Positions 16,077 through 25,216 of a stretch of 64,000 nucleotides of DNA are shown piece after piece. The stretch spans positions 1,116,001 through 1,180,000 of the forward strand of contig NZ_JAPDOB010000002.1 of assembly GCF_026013565.1 (NCBI RefSeq). The letters are read 5' to 3'. The stretch comes from Sphingomonas arvum (lineage in GTDB: Bacteria > Pseudomonadota > Alphaproteobacteria > Sphingomonadales > Sphingomonadaceae). Positions within the stretch are counted from its first letter, which is position 1; every line of letters starts with the position of its first letter. Position numbers and translations under genes: made by a program. Below the pieces are notes generated by a model. It saw only the letters and a list, made by a program, of their open reading frames with translations, was not told the DNA's origin and ran no database searches.

Positions 16077-17351
16077 TCATTCTGCGGGAGCGACTTTGGC
16101 GCCCACGGCTGCAGGTTCGCGGGGCAGTCGCTCGAACAGCCTTCGCGGTTCCGTCGCCACCACTAGTGCCGCTCCGACCAGTCCGCAGGCGGCGAGGCCA
16201 TACAGGAATGGCAGCTGGGTACCGTCGAACTGCTGGCCAATGGCAAAGCCCGCGACGGCAGCGATCACCGTCCCGACCACACCTTGGATTGACGAGGCCA
16301 TGCCCGCGATCGGCGCCATCTTCTCCATCGCCAGCGTATTCAGGTTGGATGAAGTGAATGCGAAGCTAGCCATCGTCAGCCCTTGCAGGATGACGAATTC
16401 GGTCAGCCCCTCTGGCCATAAAGTCGCGGCTCCGGCGTGAATGCAGGTGATCGCGACAAACGCCGCCACCCCGAGATGCCCTACCCGCCGCAGCCCGAAC
16501 CGCCCGACAAAGCGGCTATTCAGCCACGCAGCCAGCGCCATCGGTGCGGCGACGGCGCCGAACACCAGCCCGATCCGGTTGGGTGCGTGAAAGGCGTCGA
16601 ACACGATCTGCTGAATGGACGAGATATAGGCAACCAGGCCGGAGAAGGTGGCGGTCTGCGCCAACGTGTAGCCGAGCGACTGCCGCTCGGTCAGAACGGA
16701 GCGCGCAGCGGTGAGCAGCTCGCCTAGCTGAAGGCTCCGGCGGTAATCCTCGTGCAGGGTCTCGGGCAGGCGGAAGAAGCTCCACAGGCCCATGATCAAG
16801 CCGTAACCCGCCAATACCCAGAAGATCGCTTGCCACGGCCCAACCGTCAGGATCGCCTGGCCGATGCTGGGCGCCAGCACGGGCACGAGCATGAACACCA
16901 TGAAGGTCAGGCTCATGACCCGCGCCATCGCCTCGCCTTCGAACAGGTCGCGGACCATCGCCACGACCAGCACGCGCGTCACGGCAGCCGACGCACCCTG
17001 CAGCAGGCGGCCGGCGATCAGCACCTCGAAGGAGGGCGCAACCGAACACAGGGCGGCGAACAGGGTATAAAAGGCGATCCCCGCCGTGAGGATCGGCTTG
17101 CGGCCGAAGCGATCGGCAAGCGGCCCCCACAACAGCTGCCCCACGCCAAAGCCAAACGTGTAGACGACTATGACCAATTGCCGCCGGTTCTCCTCGGTCA
17201 CGCCAAGATGCGTGCCGATGTCCGGCAGCGCCGGGATCATGGCATCGATGGCGATGGCGTTGAGCGCCATGAGGCCGGCCAGCAAGGCGACCGTCTCACG
17301 CGCGCCGGGGCGCGGCCCGTCGCCGGGCAGATGGGCAAGGTTGATTGGCAT
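16077..17351 (-). CDS. Bcr/CflA-type multidrug efflux MFS transporter
   Basis: A 424-residue major facilitator with 12 membrane segments, resembling the Bcr/CflA drug-export group (DHA1). Signs are the D-x-M-x-PALP-x-I segment in helix 1 (IDAMIPALPDIG), the loop 2-3 motif GPLADRFGRKPI, and the RLLQGASAA segment of helix 4. The start at 17351 (MPINLAHL) gives the usual family length; a longer opening to 17432 exists but lacks a ribosome binding site and would abut the divergent gene at 17441. It would export a hydrophobic compound using the proton gradient. The substrate is unknown; families of this type include pumps for bicyclomycin and chloramphenicol. The start is only moderately certain. 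Confidence 0.85.
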   Translation of the reverse strand: MPINLAHLPGDGPRPGARETVALLAGLMALNAIAIDAMIPALPDIGTHLGVTEENRRQLVIVVYTFGFGVGQLLWGPLADRFGRKPILTAGIAFYTLFAALCSVAPSFEVLIAGRLLQGASAAVTRVLVVAMVRDLFEGEAMARVMSLTFMVFMLVPVLAPSIGQAILTVGPWQAIFWVLAGYGLIMGLWSFFRLPETLHEDYRRSLQLGELLTAARSVLTERQSLGYTLAQTATFSGLVAYISSIQQIVFDAFHAPNRIGLVFGAVAAPMALAAWLNSRFVGRFGLRRVGHLGVAAFVAITCIHAGAATLWPEGLTEFVILQGLTMASFAFTSSNLNTLAMEKMAPIAGMASSIQGVVGTVIAAVAGFAIGQQFDGTQLPFLYGLAACGLVGAALVVATEPRRLFERLPREPAAVGAKVAPAE

Positions 17352-17440
17352 GGAAGATTGCTTGACGCGTTGGCGCAGCGGAGGTTCCGCCGCAAGAGTG
17401 TGGCTGGCGCCGATCGTCACTCCATGCGACATTCCGCGGC

Positions 17441-18064
17441 ATGATCGTCGTCCATCATCTGGAGAACAGCCGTTCCCAGCGCATCTTGTGGCTGCTGGAA
17501 GAATTGGAGCTGCCCTACACCGTGAAACGCTACCAGCGTGATCCGCGCACCATGCTGGCTCCACCCGAACTCCGCCGGGTCCATCCCCTCGGCAAGTCAC
17601 CGGTGATCCAGGACGACAAATGGGTGATCGCGGAGAGCGGGGCGGTTGTCGAATATCTGGTGGACAAGGCGGGCGGACGATTGGGCGCACCGACCGACCC
17701 TTGCGGCAAGCTGCGCTACCGCCAGTTCCTCCATTATGCCGAAGGCTCGCTGATGCCGCCGCTGCTTGCGCTGCTTGTGATCGGCCGCCTGGGCCTGCTT
17801 GGCCGTCCGGCGCGCAAGCCGATGCTGAAAATGATCGATCGGCACCTCGAATATATCGATCAGGAGCTGTCGGGCCGGCCGTTCTTCGCCGGCGACGAGC
17901 TGACGGGCGCGGACATCATGATGAGCTTTCCGCTCGAGGCGGCCCGCAAGCGCGCAGGCCTCGACGCGCGGCGGCGGCACATCTGGGCCTGGCTGGAGCG
18001 GATCCACGAACGCCCGGCATACCAGCGGGCGCTCAAAAACGGCGGACCCTACCTCTATGCTTGA
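17441..18064 (+). CDS. glutathione S-transferase
   Basis: A 207-residue cytosolic protein with an N-terminal thioredoxin-like domain (residues 1 to about 78) and a C-terminal all-helical domain. The first domain begins MIVVHHLENSRSQRILWLLEEL, with the Ser-rich active-site turn of proteobacterial GSTs, the cis-Pro in GKSPVIQD and the ESGAVVEYL glutathione gamma-glutamyl contact segment. It would conjugate or reduce electrophiles with glutathione. It is transcribed divergently from the efflux gene and overlaps the next gene by eight bases, so it is coexpressed with the exported peptidase. No substrate can be inferred. Confidence 0.88.
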   Translation: MIVVHHLENSRSQRILWLLEELELPYTVKRYQRDPRTMLAPPELRRVHPLGKSPVIQDDKWVIAESGAVVEYLVDKAGGRLGAPTDPCGKLRYRQFLHYAEGSLMPPLLALLVIGRLGLLGRPARKPMLKMIDRHLEYIDQELSGRPFFAGDELTGADIMMSFPLEAARKRAGLDARRRHIWAWLERIHERPAYQRALKNGGPYLYA

Positions 18065-19283
18065 ACTGAGCCGGCGCGGCCTGATGGCTGGTGGTATGTC
18101 GGCGGCAGCGCTGGCCGGCTTGCCGATACGCGCCGCCACCATTGCGCCTCAGCCGATAGGCCGGAACGAGCGGCTTGCACGCATCTCGCGGCTGCAGGAG
18201 CGGCTTCGGCAAGGCGGGCTTGGCGCCTTGATTGTCGAGCCTGGCGCCAGCCTGGACTATTTCACGGGCGTCCAGTGGCACCGCAGCGAGCGGCCGACGC
18301 TAGCGGTTATCCCTGCCGCCGGGCCGCCGATCGTCGTCACCCCCTTCTTCGAACGCCCGTCAGTCGCCGAAAGCCTCAGCGTTCCGGCCGAAATACGCGT
18401 CTGGCAGGAGGATGAGAGTCCCTATGCGCCGGTCGCGGACTACCTGCGGGCGCGCGCCGCGGGCACTCGCGCGGTGGCGGTGGAAGAGACCGTCCGCACC
18501 TTTATCGTCACTGGTATTGGCCAGGCCATGCCGGGCGTCGCCGTACAGGACGGGGCCGAGCTCGTCCGCGGGCTGCGGATGATCAAGTCACAGGCCGAGC
18601 TCGCCCTCATGCAGCGCGCCAACGATCTGACCATCGCCGCGCTGCGCCGCACCCATGCCGAAGTGCGGGCAGGGGAGAGCAACGGCGACATCGGCGACCG
18701 CTTCGAGCGGATCGTAAGCGAATTGGGTGGCAGCGATCCATGGAGTCTGGTGCTGATCGATGAAGCCAGCGCCTTGCCACACGGCAGCGGCCGGCCGCAG
18801 CAGGTCAAGCGCGGCAGCGTGGTACTGATGGATTGCGGCTGCGCTTATCGCGGCTACCAGGCCGACATCAGCCGCACGTTCGTGTGGGGTGCTCGGCCGA
18901 CACCCGAACAGCGCAAGGTGTGGGGCCAGGTGCGACAAGGCCAGGCGATCGCCATGGCCGCCGCCAGGGTCGGCGCGCCCGCCGGCAGCGTCGATGACGC
19001 CGTGCGGAGCCAGTATGAGCGCTGGGGCTATGGACCGCGCTACGCCCTGCCCGGGCTCAGCCACCGCACCGGCCACGGCATCGGCATGGAAGGCCACGAA
19101 CCAGTCAACCTGGTCCACGGCGAAGCAACGCGGCTCGCGCCCGGCATGTGCTTCTCGAACGAACCCGGCATCTACTTGCCCGGCAAGTTCGGCATCCGGC
19201 TGGAGGATTGCTTCCACATGACCGCTGCCGGCCCGGTCTGGTTCACCCGCCCGCCCGACAGCATCGACCGGCCGTTCGGCTAG
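18057..19283 (+). CDS. Tat-exported Xaa-Pro dipeptidase-like M24 peptidase
   Basis: A 408-residue M24 metallopeptidase. The N-terminus has a twin-arginine signal (LSRRGLMAGG followed by a hydrophobic Ala/Leu stretch and an A-x-A-type cleavage site near residue 27), so it should act in the periplasm. A creatinase-like N-terminal domain (about 30-165) precedes the pita-bread catalytic domain. The five metal ligands are visible: two Asp in MDCGCAYRGYQADISR, His in GHGIGMEGHE, Glu in NEPGIY and Glu in RLEDC. It would cut dipeptides or short peptides with Pro. It overlaps the glutathione transferase gene by eight bases. Convergent with the VWA gene, whose stop is 5 bases away. Confidence 0.9.
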   Translation: MLELSRRGLMAGGMSAAALAGLPIRAATIAPQPIGRNERLARISRLQERLRQGGLGALIVEPGASLDYFTGVQWHRSERPTLAVIPAAGPPIVVTPFFERPSVAESLSVPAEIRVWQEDESPYAPVADYLRARAAGTRAVAVEETVRTFIVTGIGQAMPGVAVQDGAELVRGLRMIKSQAELALMQRANDLTIAALRRTHAEVRAGESNGDIGDRFERIVSELGGSDPWSLVLIDEASALPHGSGRPQQVKRGSVVLMDCGCAYRGYQADISRTFVWGARPTPEQRKVWGQVRQGQAIAMAAARVGAPAGSVDDAVRSQYERWGYGPRYALPGLSHRTGHGIGMEGHEPVNLVHGEATRLAPGMCFSNEPGIYLPGKFGIRLEDCFHMTAAGPVWFTRPPDSIDRPFG

Positions 19284-19287
19284 CGCC

Positions 19288-20469
19288 TTACTTCTTCCGG
19301 CTGAGCTCGCGCATGGCGTCGTCCAGCCCCCCGAGCGTCAGCGGGTACATTCGGTCCGTCATCAACTGCCGGATCAGCGACGTCGACGCGCTGTGGCCCC
19401 AATAGGCCTCCGGCGTCGGGTTGAGCCACGCCGCAGCCGGGTAGGTGTCAGTCAGCCGCTTCAGCCACAGCGCACCGGCTTCCTCGTTCATATGTTCGAC
19501 CGAACCGCCCGGATGCGTCACTTCGTACGGGCTCATCGCCGCGTCGCCGACGATCACCAATTTATGGTCATGGCCAAACTTGTGCAGGATGTCCCAGGTT
19601 GGCGTCCGGTCGGTCCAGCGCCGCCGGTTCTCCTTCCACAGGCCCTCGTAGATGCAGTTATGGAAGTAGAAGTGCTCCAGGTGCTTGAACTCAGCCTTGC
19701 AGGCGGAGAACAGCTCCTCGGCGACGCGGATGTGGCCGTCCATCGACCCGCCGACGTCCAGGAACAGCAGCACCTTGACCGCATTGTGCCGCTCCGGCCG
19801 GAAGTGGACGTCCAGCCAGCCTTGCCGCGCGGTGCCATCGATGGTCGCGTCGAGGTCGAGCTCGTCCGCTGCGCCCTCACGCGCGAACCGGCGGAGGCGG
19901 CGGAGCGCGACCTTGATGTTGCGCGTGCCGAGCTCGCGGCTGTCGTCCAGGTCTTTGAATTCACGCTTCTCCCAAACCTTGAGCGCGCGGCCATGCTTGC
20001 CGGGACCGCCGATCCGCACGCCCTCGGGATTGTAGCCGCCGTGCCCGAACGGGGAGGTGCCGCCGGTCCCAATCCACTTGGACCCGCCCTGGTGCCGCTC
20101 CTTCTGCTCCTCCAGCCGCTGCTTCAGCGTCTCCATGATCTCGTCCCAGGAGCCGAGCGACTTGATCTGCTCCATCTCCTCCGGCGTAAGGTATTTCTCG
20201 GCCACCAGCCGCAGCCACTCTTCCGGAACTTGCGCGGCCAAGTCTTCGCCCTCGGCCGGGATGAGGCCCTTGAACACCTCGCCGAAGATCCGGTCGAAGC
20301 GGTCGATCTGGCTTTCGTCGTGCACGAACACGGAGCGGGCAAGATAGTAGAACTCCTCCGGACTGCGCTCGATCACCTCGGCGTCGAGCGCCTCCAGTAG
20401 CAGCAGGTGCTCCTTGAGGCTGGCGGGGATGCCGCCGCGGCGCAGCGCTTCGACGAAGGACAGGAACAT
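19288..20469 (-). CDS. VWA domain protein, CoxE/MoxR-partner type
   Basis: A 393-residue soluble protein whose C-terminal half is a von Willebrand A domain of the CoxE type (DUF58/VWA_CoxE). The metal-site motif appears as DVGGSMDGH near residue 223, with the second-site Thr and Asp further on. The N-terminal half is helical and charged. Proteins of this kind work with MoxR ATPases to insert cofactors or activate partner enzymes. The start at 20469 has an AGGACGGG site. The matching MoxR gene is at 21970-22812 on the same strand, but a chemoreceptor gene on the other strand lies between them. What this pair activates is unknown. Confidence 0.82.
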   Translation of the reverse strand: MFLSFVEALRRGGIPASLKEHLLLLEALDAEVIERSPEEFYYLARSVFVHDESQIDRFDRIFGEVFKGLIPAEGEDLAAQVPEEWLRLVAEKYLTPEEMEQIKSLGSWDEIMETLKQRLEEQKERHQGGSKWIGTGGTSPFGHGGYNPEGVRIGGPGKHGRALKVWEKREFKDLDDSRELGTRNIKVALRRLRRFAREGAADELDLDATIDGTARQGWLDVHFRPERHNAVKVLLFLDVGGSMDGHIRVAEELFSACKAEFKHLEHFYFHNCIYEGLWKENRRRWTDRTPTWDILHKFGHDHKLVIVGDAAMSPYEVTHPGGSVEHMNEEAGALWLKRLTDTYPAAAWLNPTPEAYWGHSASTSLIRQLMTDRMYPLTLGGLDDAMRELSRKK

Positions 20470-20562
20470 GGTCCCGTCCTACCGCCCGCCGCTGGTTAAC
20501 GAAAGAGTAGGAGGTGCTCCGTACACCTGCGCCCAAGAACAGCTTCGAGGAACAGGACGGAC

Positions 20563-21960
20563 ATGGCGACCGCCGGCATTGAGCAGGTGACGGAGAATGC
20601 GATCCGCACGGTCGCGCGCGACTGCGGGTCGCTGTCGATCGAGTGTTCGGACGTGGCAGGCTATGTCGAAGATGTGTCCGAGCGCATCTCCGATCACCTC
20701 AAGACGCTCGACACGCTGGAGGATGTGACGACGCGTCTCTTGGCGGATCAGGCCCGCGTGGCGGACTCCACCGACGAGGCGCGACTGCTGTCCGAACAGG
20801 CCAAGATCAAGCTCGAGGCCGGGCGCGCCGCGATCGAAGACACAATTGCCGGCTTCAAGGGCCTGACCGAACTGGTTGTTCAATTGGGCGAGCGGATGGC
20901 CGGTTTCGCCTCGGCCATGAACCAGGTGCAGACGGTCAGCTCCACCATCGAGGCGATCGCGCGCAAGACCAACATGCTGGCGCTGAACGCCACCATCGAG
21001 GCCGCCCGCGCCGGCGACGCAGGCCGCAGCTTTGCGGTGGTCGCGGCCGAGGTGAAGAAGCTGGCGCACGACACCCGCGCGGCAACCAGCCAGATTGGCC
21101 TGACCATCGGCGAACTGACCCGTGAGGCCGGCGCGGTCACGACCGAGATCAAGACCGGCGTCGACCGCAGCCGAGCGGCGCAGCGCGGCTTTGGCCAGAT
21201 CGGCGACACGGTGCGGGAGGTGAGCGAAATCGTCGGGATGGTCGATCGCCAGACCGAGGGCATCGCCCACTCGACCAGCATGATCCAGACCAGCGTCGAC
21301 CGGGTTAAGGCCAGCCTGACCGACTTCGCCGCTGACGCGCGCGAGAATGGCGGAGCGTTGATGACTGCCCAGAAGCGCTTGTCGCAGCTGGAAATGATGA
21401 GCAATGCGATGCTCGACACGCTCGCCAACTCGGGCGCGGAGATCGACGACACGCCGATGATCACGCTGGCGCAGGACGCCATGCGAGCGATCGCCACCGC
21501 CGTCGAAAAGGGCATTGCCGCCGGCGAGATCGGCATGGACGACGTGTTCGACCGCACCTACGTGCCGATCCCCGGCCGCAACCCGGTTCAGTATGACAAT
21601 CGCTTCTGCGACTTCGCCGACGCGCACGTCCGGCCGATCCTCGACCAATTCAAGGTCAAGGATGGACGGGTAATTGGCTCGGCCATCACCAACGTCGACG
21701 GCTTCCTGCCGACCCACCTGTCCGAACGCTGCCAGAAGCCCGGCGACGATCCGGTGTGGAACGACGCCCATTGCCGCAACCGTCGAATCTTCATGGACGA
21801 ACAGACCCGCGCGGCGATCGCCAGCGACAAGCCAGCCATGCTGATGACCTACCGCATGGAGCTCGGCGACAAGTCGATCCCGGTCAAGAACGTGTTCGTG
21901 CCGCTGTTCGTCAGCGGAAAGCGCTGGGGCAACTTCGAGCTCGCGTACCGCGACGAGTAG
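20563..21960 (+). CDS. cytosolic methyl-accepting chemotaxis protein
   Basis: A 465-residue chemoreceptor without any hydrophobic segment or HAMP domain, so it should be cytosolic. Residues about 50 to 290 form the long coiled coil of the signalling domain. The hairpin tip is [20 protein letters not shown] near residue 140, the segment that contacts CheA and CheW. The C-terminal 150 residues form a separate domain with [19 protein letters not shown] and a [19 protein letters not shown] ending, as seen in alphaproteobacterial receptors with a Cache-like module placed at the C-terminus. No cheA, cheW or cheR is nearby. An AGGAACAGGA site precedes the start. It sits between a VWA gene and its MoxR partner, on the opposite strand. 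The ligand is unknown. Confidence 0.85.
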   Translation: MATAGIEQVTENAIRTVARDCGSLSIECSDVAGYVEDVSERISDHLKTLDTLEDVTTRLLADQARVADSTDEARLLSEQAKIKLEAGRAAIEDTIAGFKGLTELVVQLGERMAGFASAMNQVQTVSSTIEAIARKTNMLALNATIEAARAGDAGRSFAVVAAEVKKLAHDTRAATSQIGLTIGELTREAGAVTTEIKTGVDRSRAAQRGFGQIGDTVREVSEIVGMVDRQTEGIAHSTSMIQTSVDRVKASLTDFAADARENGGALMTAQKRLSQLEMMSNAMLDTLANSGAEIDDTPMITLAQDAMRAIATAVEKGIAAGEIGMDDVFDRTYVPIPGRNPVQYDNRFCDFADAHVRPILDQFKVKDGRVIGSAITNVDGFLPTHLSERCQKPGDDPVWNDAHCRNRRIFMDEQTRAAIASDKPAMLMTYRMELGDKSIPVKNVFVPLFVSGKRWGNFELAYRDE

Positions 21961-21969
21961 GCGAGGGCG

Positions 21970-22812
21970 TCAGCCCTTACGGCGGGCCATGAAGGCCAGC
22001 CGCTCGAACAGCATCACGTCCTGTTCGTTCTTTAGCAGTGCCCCATGCAGCGGCGGTATGGCCTTGGTCGGGTCGCGCTCCTGCAGCACGTCAAGCGGCA
22101 TGTCCTCGTGCAGCAACAGCTTGAGCCAGTCGAGCAGCTCGCTGGTCGACGGTTTCTTCTTGAGGCCGGGGACGTCCCGCACGTCATAGAAGATATCCAG
22201 CGCCTTGCCGACCAGGATCTTCTGGATGCCGGGAAAGTGCACCTCGACGATCCGCTCCATGGTTAGGCGGTCCGGAAACGCTATGTAGTGGAAGAAGCAA
22301 CGCCGCAGGAAGGCGTCCGGCAGCTCCTTCTCGTTGTTTGAGGTGATCACGACGACCGGCCGTTCCTTGGCCTTCACCGTCTCGCCCGTTTCGTAGACGT
22401 GGAACTCCATTCGATCGAGTTCCAGCAGCAGGTCGTTCGGGAACTCGATGTCCGCCTTGTCGATCTCGTCGATCAGCAGCACCGGCAGCTGCGGCGCGGT
22501 GAAGGCCTCCCACAGCTTGCCAGGCCGGATGTAGTTCTTGATATCATGGACCCGCGGGTCGCCAAGCTGGCCGTCGCGCAGTCGCGCCACTGCGTCATAT
22601 TCGTACAGGCCCTGCTGAGCCTTGGTCGACGACTTGATGCCCCAGGTGATCAGCGGCGCCTCCAGCGCGGCTGCGATCTCCTCGGCCAGCACCGTCTTGC
22701 CGGTGCCTGGCTCGCCCTTGACCAGCAATGGGCGGCGGAGGGTGACGGCGGCGTTGACCGCGACCTTGAGGTCGGGCGTCGCCACATAGCTGGAGGTGCC
22801 TTCGAAACGCAT
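21970..22812 (-). CDS. MoxR family AAA+ ATPase
   Basis: A 280-residue AAA+ ATPase. Walker A is GEPGTGKT at residues 33-40, Walker B is VLLIDEIDKADIEF near residue 115, sensor 1 is VVITSNNEKELPDAF near residue 155 and the arginine finger follows at FLRRCFFHY. MoxR ATPases act as chaperones that, with VWA proteins, mature enzyme complexes. The partner VWA gene is at 19288-20469 on the same strand beyond the chemoreceptor. The gene starts 29 bases after the unknown gene at 22842, so these two are probably in one transcript. The client protein is not visible from context. Confidence 0.92.
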   Translation of the reverse strand: MRFEGTSSYVATPDLKVAVNAAVTLRRPLLVKGEPGTGKTVLAEEIAAALEAPLITWGIKSSTKAQQGLYEYDAVARLRDGQLGDPRVHDIKNYIRPGKLWEAFTAPQLPVLLIDEIDKADIEFPNDLLLELDRMEFHVYETGETVKAKERPVVVITSNNEKELPDAFLRRCFFHYIAFPDRLTMERIVEVHFPGIQKILVGKALDIFYDVRDVPGLKKKPSTSELLDWLKLLLHEDMPLDVLQERDPTKAIPPLHGALLKNEQDVMLFERLAFMARRKG

Positions 22813-22841
22813 GTGCCCGCCCTAGAGCGGACGGCGGCGGT

Positions 22842-23513
22842 TTAGAAGTCCTCGCGCGCGTCGCAGCGCGCTTCCAGCAGGTCGAACAGGGCGCGGTGCT
22901 GAAGCAGCAGCTGTTCGGCGCCGAAGCGGATCGCGCGTTCGGGACCTGGCGCCGACGCGGCGTCCGACAGCACGTCGGCGATCGAGTTTTCATCGGGCAG
23001 TGAGCAGGCCGGTACGGCACAGCCGACGCGCCGTGCGGCAAGGTCCAGCAGCACTCGGATGTTGCGCCAATCGCTGACCAGCGCAGTTGCCGCGCCAAGT
23101 GCGCAGCCATGGCGCTCTGACCGGGCCAACGTCTCCAGTGCGTGACGCTGGGCCAGCATGGCCGCCTGGGTTTCAGCCTGGCCGGGGGTAGACGGCATGG
23201 GACCCACCGCTCCGGACAGGCGCAGCAGGAACTGGCGCTCGCGCTCGAACGAGTCGGCGGCCGCTGCCAGAAACGTGCGAGCCGGTCCGGCCGGTGCGCA
23301 CCGCAAGGCAAGGTCGATCGGTCCTGGCTGCCGGCCGTACAAAGCGGTCAGCAGGTGCACCATGTCGTCCAGGTCGCGCGGCGCGGTCATGCCCCCGACC
23401 GGCGTACCCAGATCTTGGGCATAGGGATGGCCGGAACTGCCCGCGGCCGCCATGCGGGCGGCGTGGGCGCTCGCCGCACTCGGCGCCCTCTGAAGCTCGC
23501 TGGAAACCGCCAT
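22842..23513 (-). CDS. hypothetical soluble protein upstream of moxR
   Basis: A 223-residue protein, mostly helical and rich in Ala, Leu and Arg, with no signal peptide or membrane segment. It has a DLDDMVHLLTALYGRQPGPIDL segment near residue 50 that looks conserved, and four Cys spread through the C-terminal half. I recognise it only as an uncharacterised protein of sphingomonads. An AGGAG site lies about 8 bases upstream of the ATG at 23513, which supports the start. It is co-oriented with the MoxR gene (29 bases apart), so a link to MoxR function is possible. No enzymatic motif was found. Confidence 0.6.
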   Translation of the reverse strand: MAVSSELQRAPSAASAHAARMAAAGSSGHPYAQDLGTPVGGMTAPRDLDDMVHLLTALYGRQPGPIDLALRCAPAGPARTFLAAAADSFERERQFLLRLSGAVGPMPSTPGQAETQAAMLAQRHALETLARSERHGCALGAATALVSDWRNIRVLLDLAARRVGCAVPACSLPDENSIADVLSDAASAPGPERAIRFGAEQLLLQHRALFDLLEARCDAREDF

Positions 23514-23660
23514 TCTCGACTCCTGATTCTTGCGTCCGGTCGCACACCGGAATGAAGAGGCAGCCGTAAGGGGACAGCGTAAAGACGCGGTTAGTGCCCC
23601 GGTAAGGACTCGTTCGCACAGGTTACGATCTGTGCCGCACCGGGACGAAGCGGGCTGCAG

Positions 23661-25097
23661 CTATATCGCCGCAGCCTCTTCCTTGGGGCGGATGATGACG
23701 GCACTCGACCGGCGTCGCCCAGCAACCTTCCAGCGGCAGAATACTCCAATGACCGCCAACGGCGCGAGCCAAACGATGCGGCTCTGATAACGAGCATGAA
23801 CGTCGGACAGGGCGCCCGCCATGAAGGCGTTTACCGCCAGCGTCACGACTACCACCGCGAGCAATGAGGTGGCCTCGAAATCGCGCCGGGTCGAGGCTGC
23901 GACGAGCAGCGGAAGCAACGCCAGCAGCCCACATACCGTCATGGGAAAGGTCAGCGACCGCACCAGAAGATCTGGCATGGTTCCGCGCAGCTGGCGCGAC
24001 GCTGTCAGGGTGGCGGCATAGCCATGACCGGCTTGGTCGAACGACAGCCGCAGCACGCTGTCAGGGTCCGCGCACATTTCCGGGCACTCGTCGTCCAACG
24101 GTCCGAATGTCAGGAGCTGAGACGCCGCGCCGCGCACGGACGTCTTGAGGACCGCGCCCGGCCGCTCGGCAATCGCGCCCCGGTCAGCCGCCCCGAACGC
24201 GTTCATCAAATCAACGAATCGCTGCTGCTCCCCGGGAGCAGGGGCGGGAAACCAGGTGCCGCTATCCGGCCCCCAGAGCAGTTTCTGGCTGTCGTGCGGC
24301 AGCTGGTCGCGGATGGCGCATAAGTTCGCGGGAGCGTCCTTGCCGCAATGACGGTCAAGCCATGGCTGCATGTGACCGTCTTCGTTAAGCCGGGCGAAGA
24401 GAAAGATCGGTCCAGATGGCGACACGGCCGGGATACCCAGCTTGCTCCCATTAATGGCTATCTGCGCGCCAGCGATGAACAGGCAGGCGACCAGCAGCGC
24501 ACCCGCCCGGGCGATGACCTCGCCCCGCGGCAGTCGCTCAAGCAGCGCGACCGCCACCATGACGCTGCCAAGGGCAAGGAGGATCACGAGGTGCGTGACG
24601 TGCGTCACTGCAAGGATGCAGACCGTCAGCCACAGCAGCGGCACGCCCGGTGCCGTCGGAGAGCGGGACATCGCCAGCCATGCAGTCAGGACGACCAACC
24701 CGGTGAAGGCGTCGGGCATGAGCTGAGCGGCTTGCCATGGCAACGCGGTGCCGATGATCATCAGCGCACCGAGCGCCAGCAGCTGCCTGGTCGAAAAATC
24801 CGGAATAAGGCTCTTCAGGACCAGCACCAGGATGACGGCCGTGAGCACTGCCTGCAAGGCGATCCACAGCCAGAGCGCGGCGGGTCCACCTAGGGCCTGA
24901 ACCGCGGGCAGCATCAGAAGACCGTAAAAGCCTGACCGATCAACCGGCCAGCCGATCCTCGCAGCAACGCGCAGGTAAGTTCCGCTGTCCGGGTGGACCA
25001 GCGGAAAGCCGTTGAACAATGCCGGGATCAGCAACGCTGCCGCGAGGAGTGCCAGGACGTGCCGGTAATGCGCCAGCGTCGGTCTCGGAGTGCTCAT
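23661..25097 (-). CDS. polytopic membrane protein, glycosyltransferase C-like
   Basis: A 478-residue inner-membrane protein with about ten hydrophobic segments. The first periplasmic loop carries FNGFPLVHPDSGTYL, an acidic motif resembling the donor-side loop of GT-C type glycosyltransferases, and there is a large soluble part between about residues 230 and 355. The start is the ATG at 25097 (MSTPRP), chosen because a GGGGGGAAG site lies 7 bases upstream; the longer frame has a poor, Arg-rich opening. I cannot name the substrate or confirm transferase activity. It is transcribed divergently from tgt. A second large membrane protein (DUF2142) sits on the far side of tgt. Confidence 0.65.
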   Translation of the reverse strand: MSTPRPTLAHYRHVLALLAAALLIPALFNGFPLVHPDSGTYLRVAARIGWPVDRSGFYGLLMLPAVQALGGPAALWLWIALQAVLTAVILVLVLKSLIPDFSTRQLLALGALMIIGTALPWQAAQLMPDAFTGLVVLTAWLAMSRSPTAPGVPLLWLTVCILAVTHVTHLVILLALGSVMVAVALLERLPRGEVIARAGALLVACLFIAGAQIAINGSKLGIPAVSPSGPIFLFARLNEDGHMQPWLDRHCGKDAPANLCAIRDQLPHDSQKLLWGPDSGTWFPAPAPGEQQRFVDLMNAFGAADRGAIAERPGAVLKTSVRGAASQLLTFGPLDDECPEMCADPDSVLRLSFDQAGHGYAATLTASRQLRGTMPDLLVRSLTFPMTVCGLLALLPLLVAASTRRDFEATSLLAVVVVTLAVNAFMAGALSDVHARYQSRIVWLAPLAVIGVFCRWKVAGRRRSSAVIIRPKEEAAAI

Positions 25098-25216
25098 GAA
25101 TCTTCCCCCCTGCGTCCCCCTGCGGAACCTGCATCGGCCGGCGGCGCGGCGCAATGCGCGCCTTGCGACCTCCATACTCGACGAGCCCCTGTCATCGCCG
25201 CTACGGCGCCTAGCCG

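Noticed and set aside
20479-21771. 430-codon open frame antisense to the chemoreceptor
   Set aside because: Reads as His/Arg/Asp-rich low-information protein, mirror of the coiled coil.
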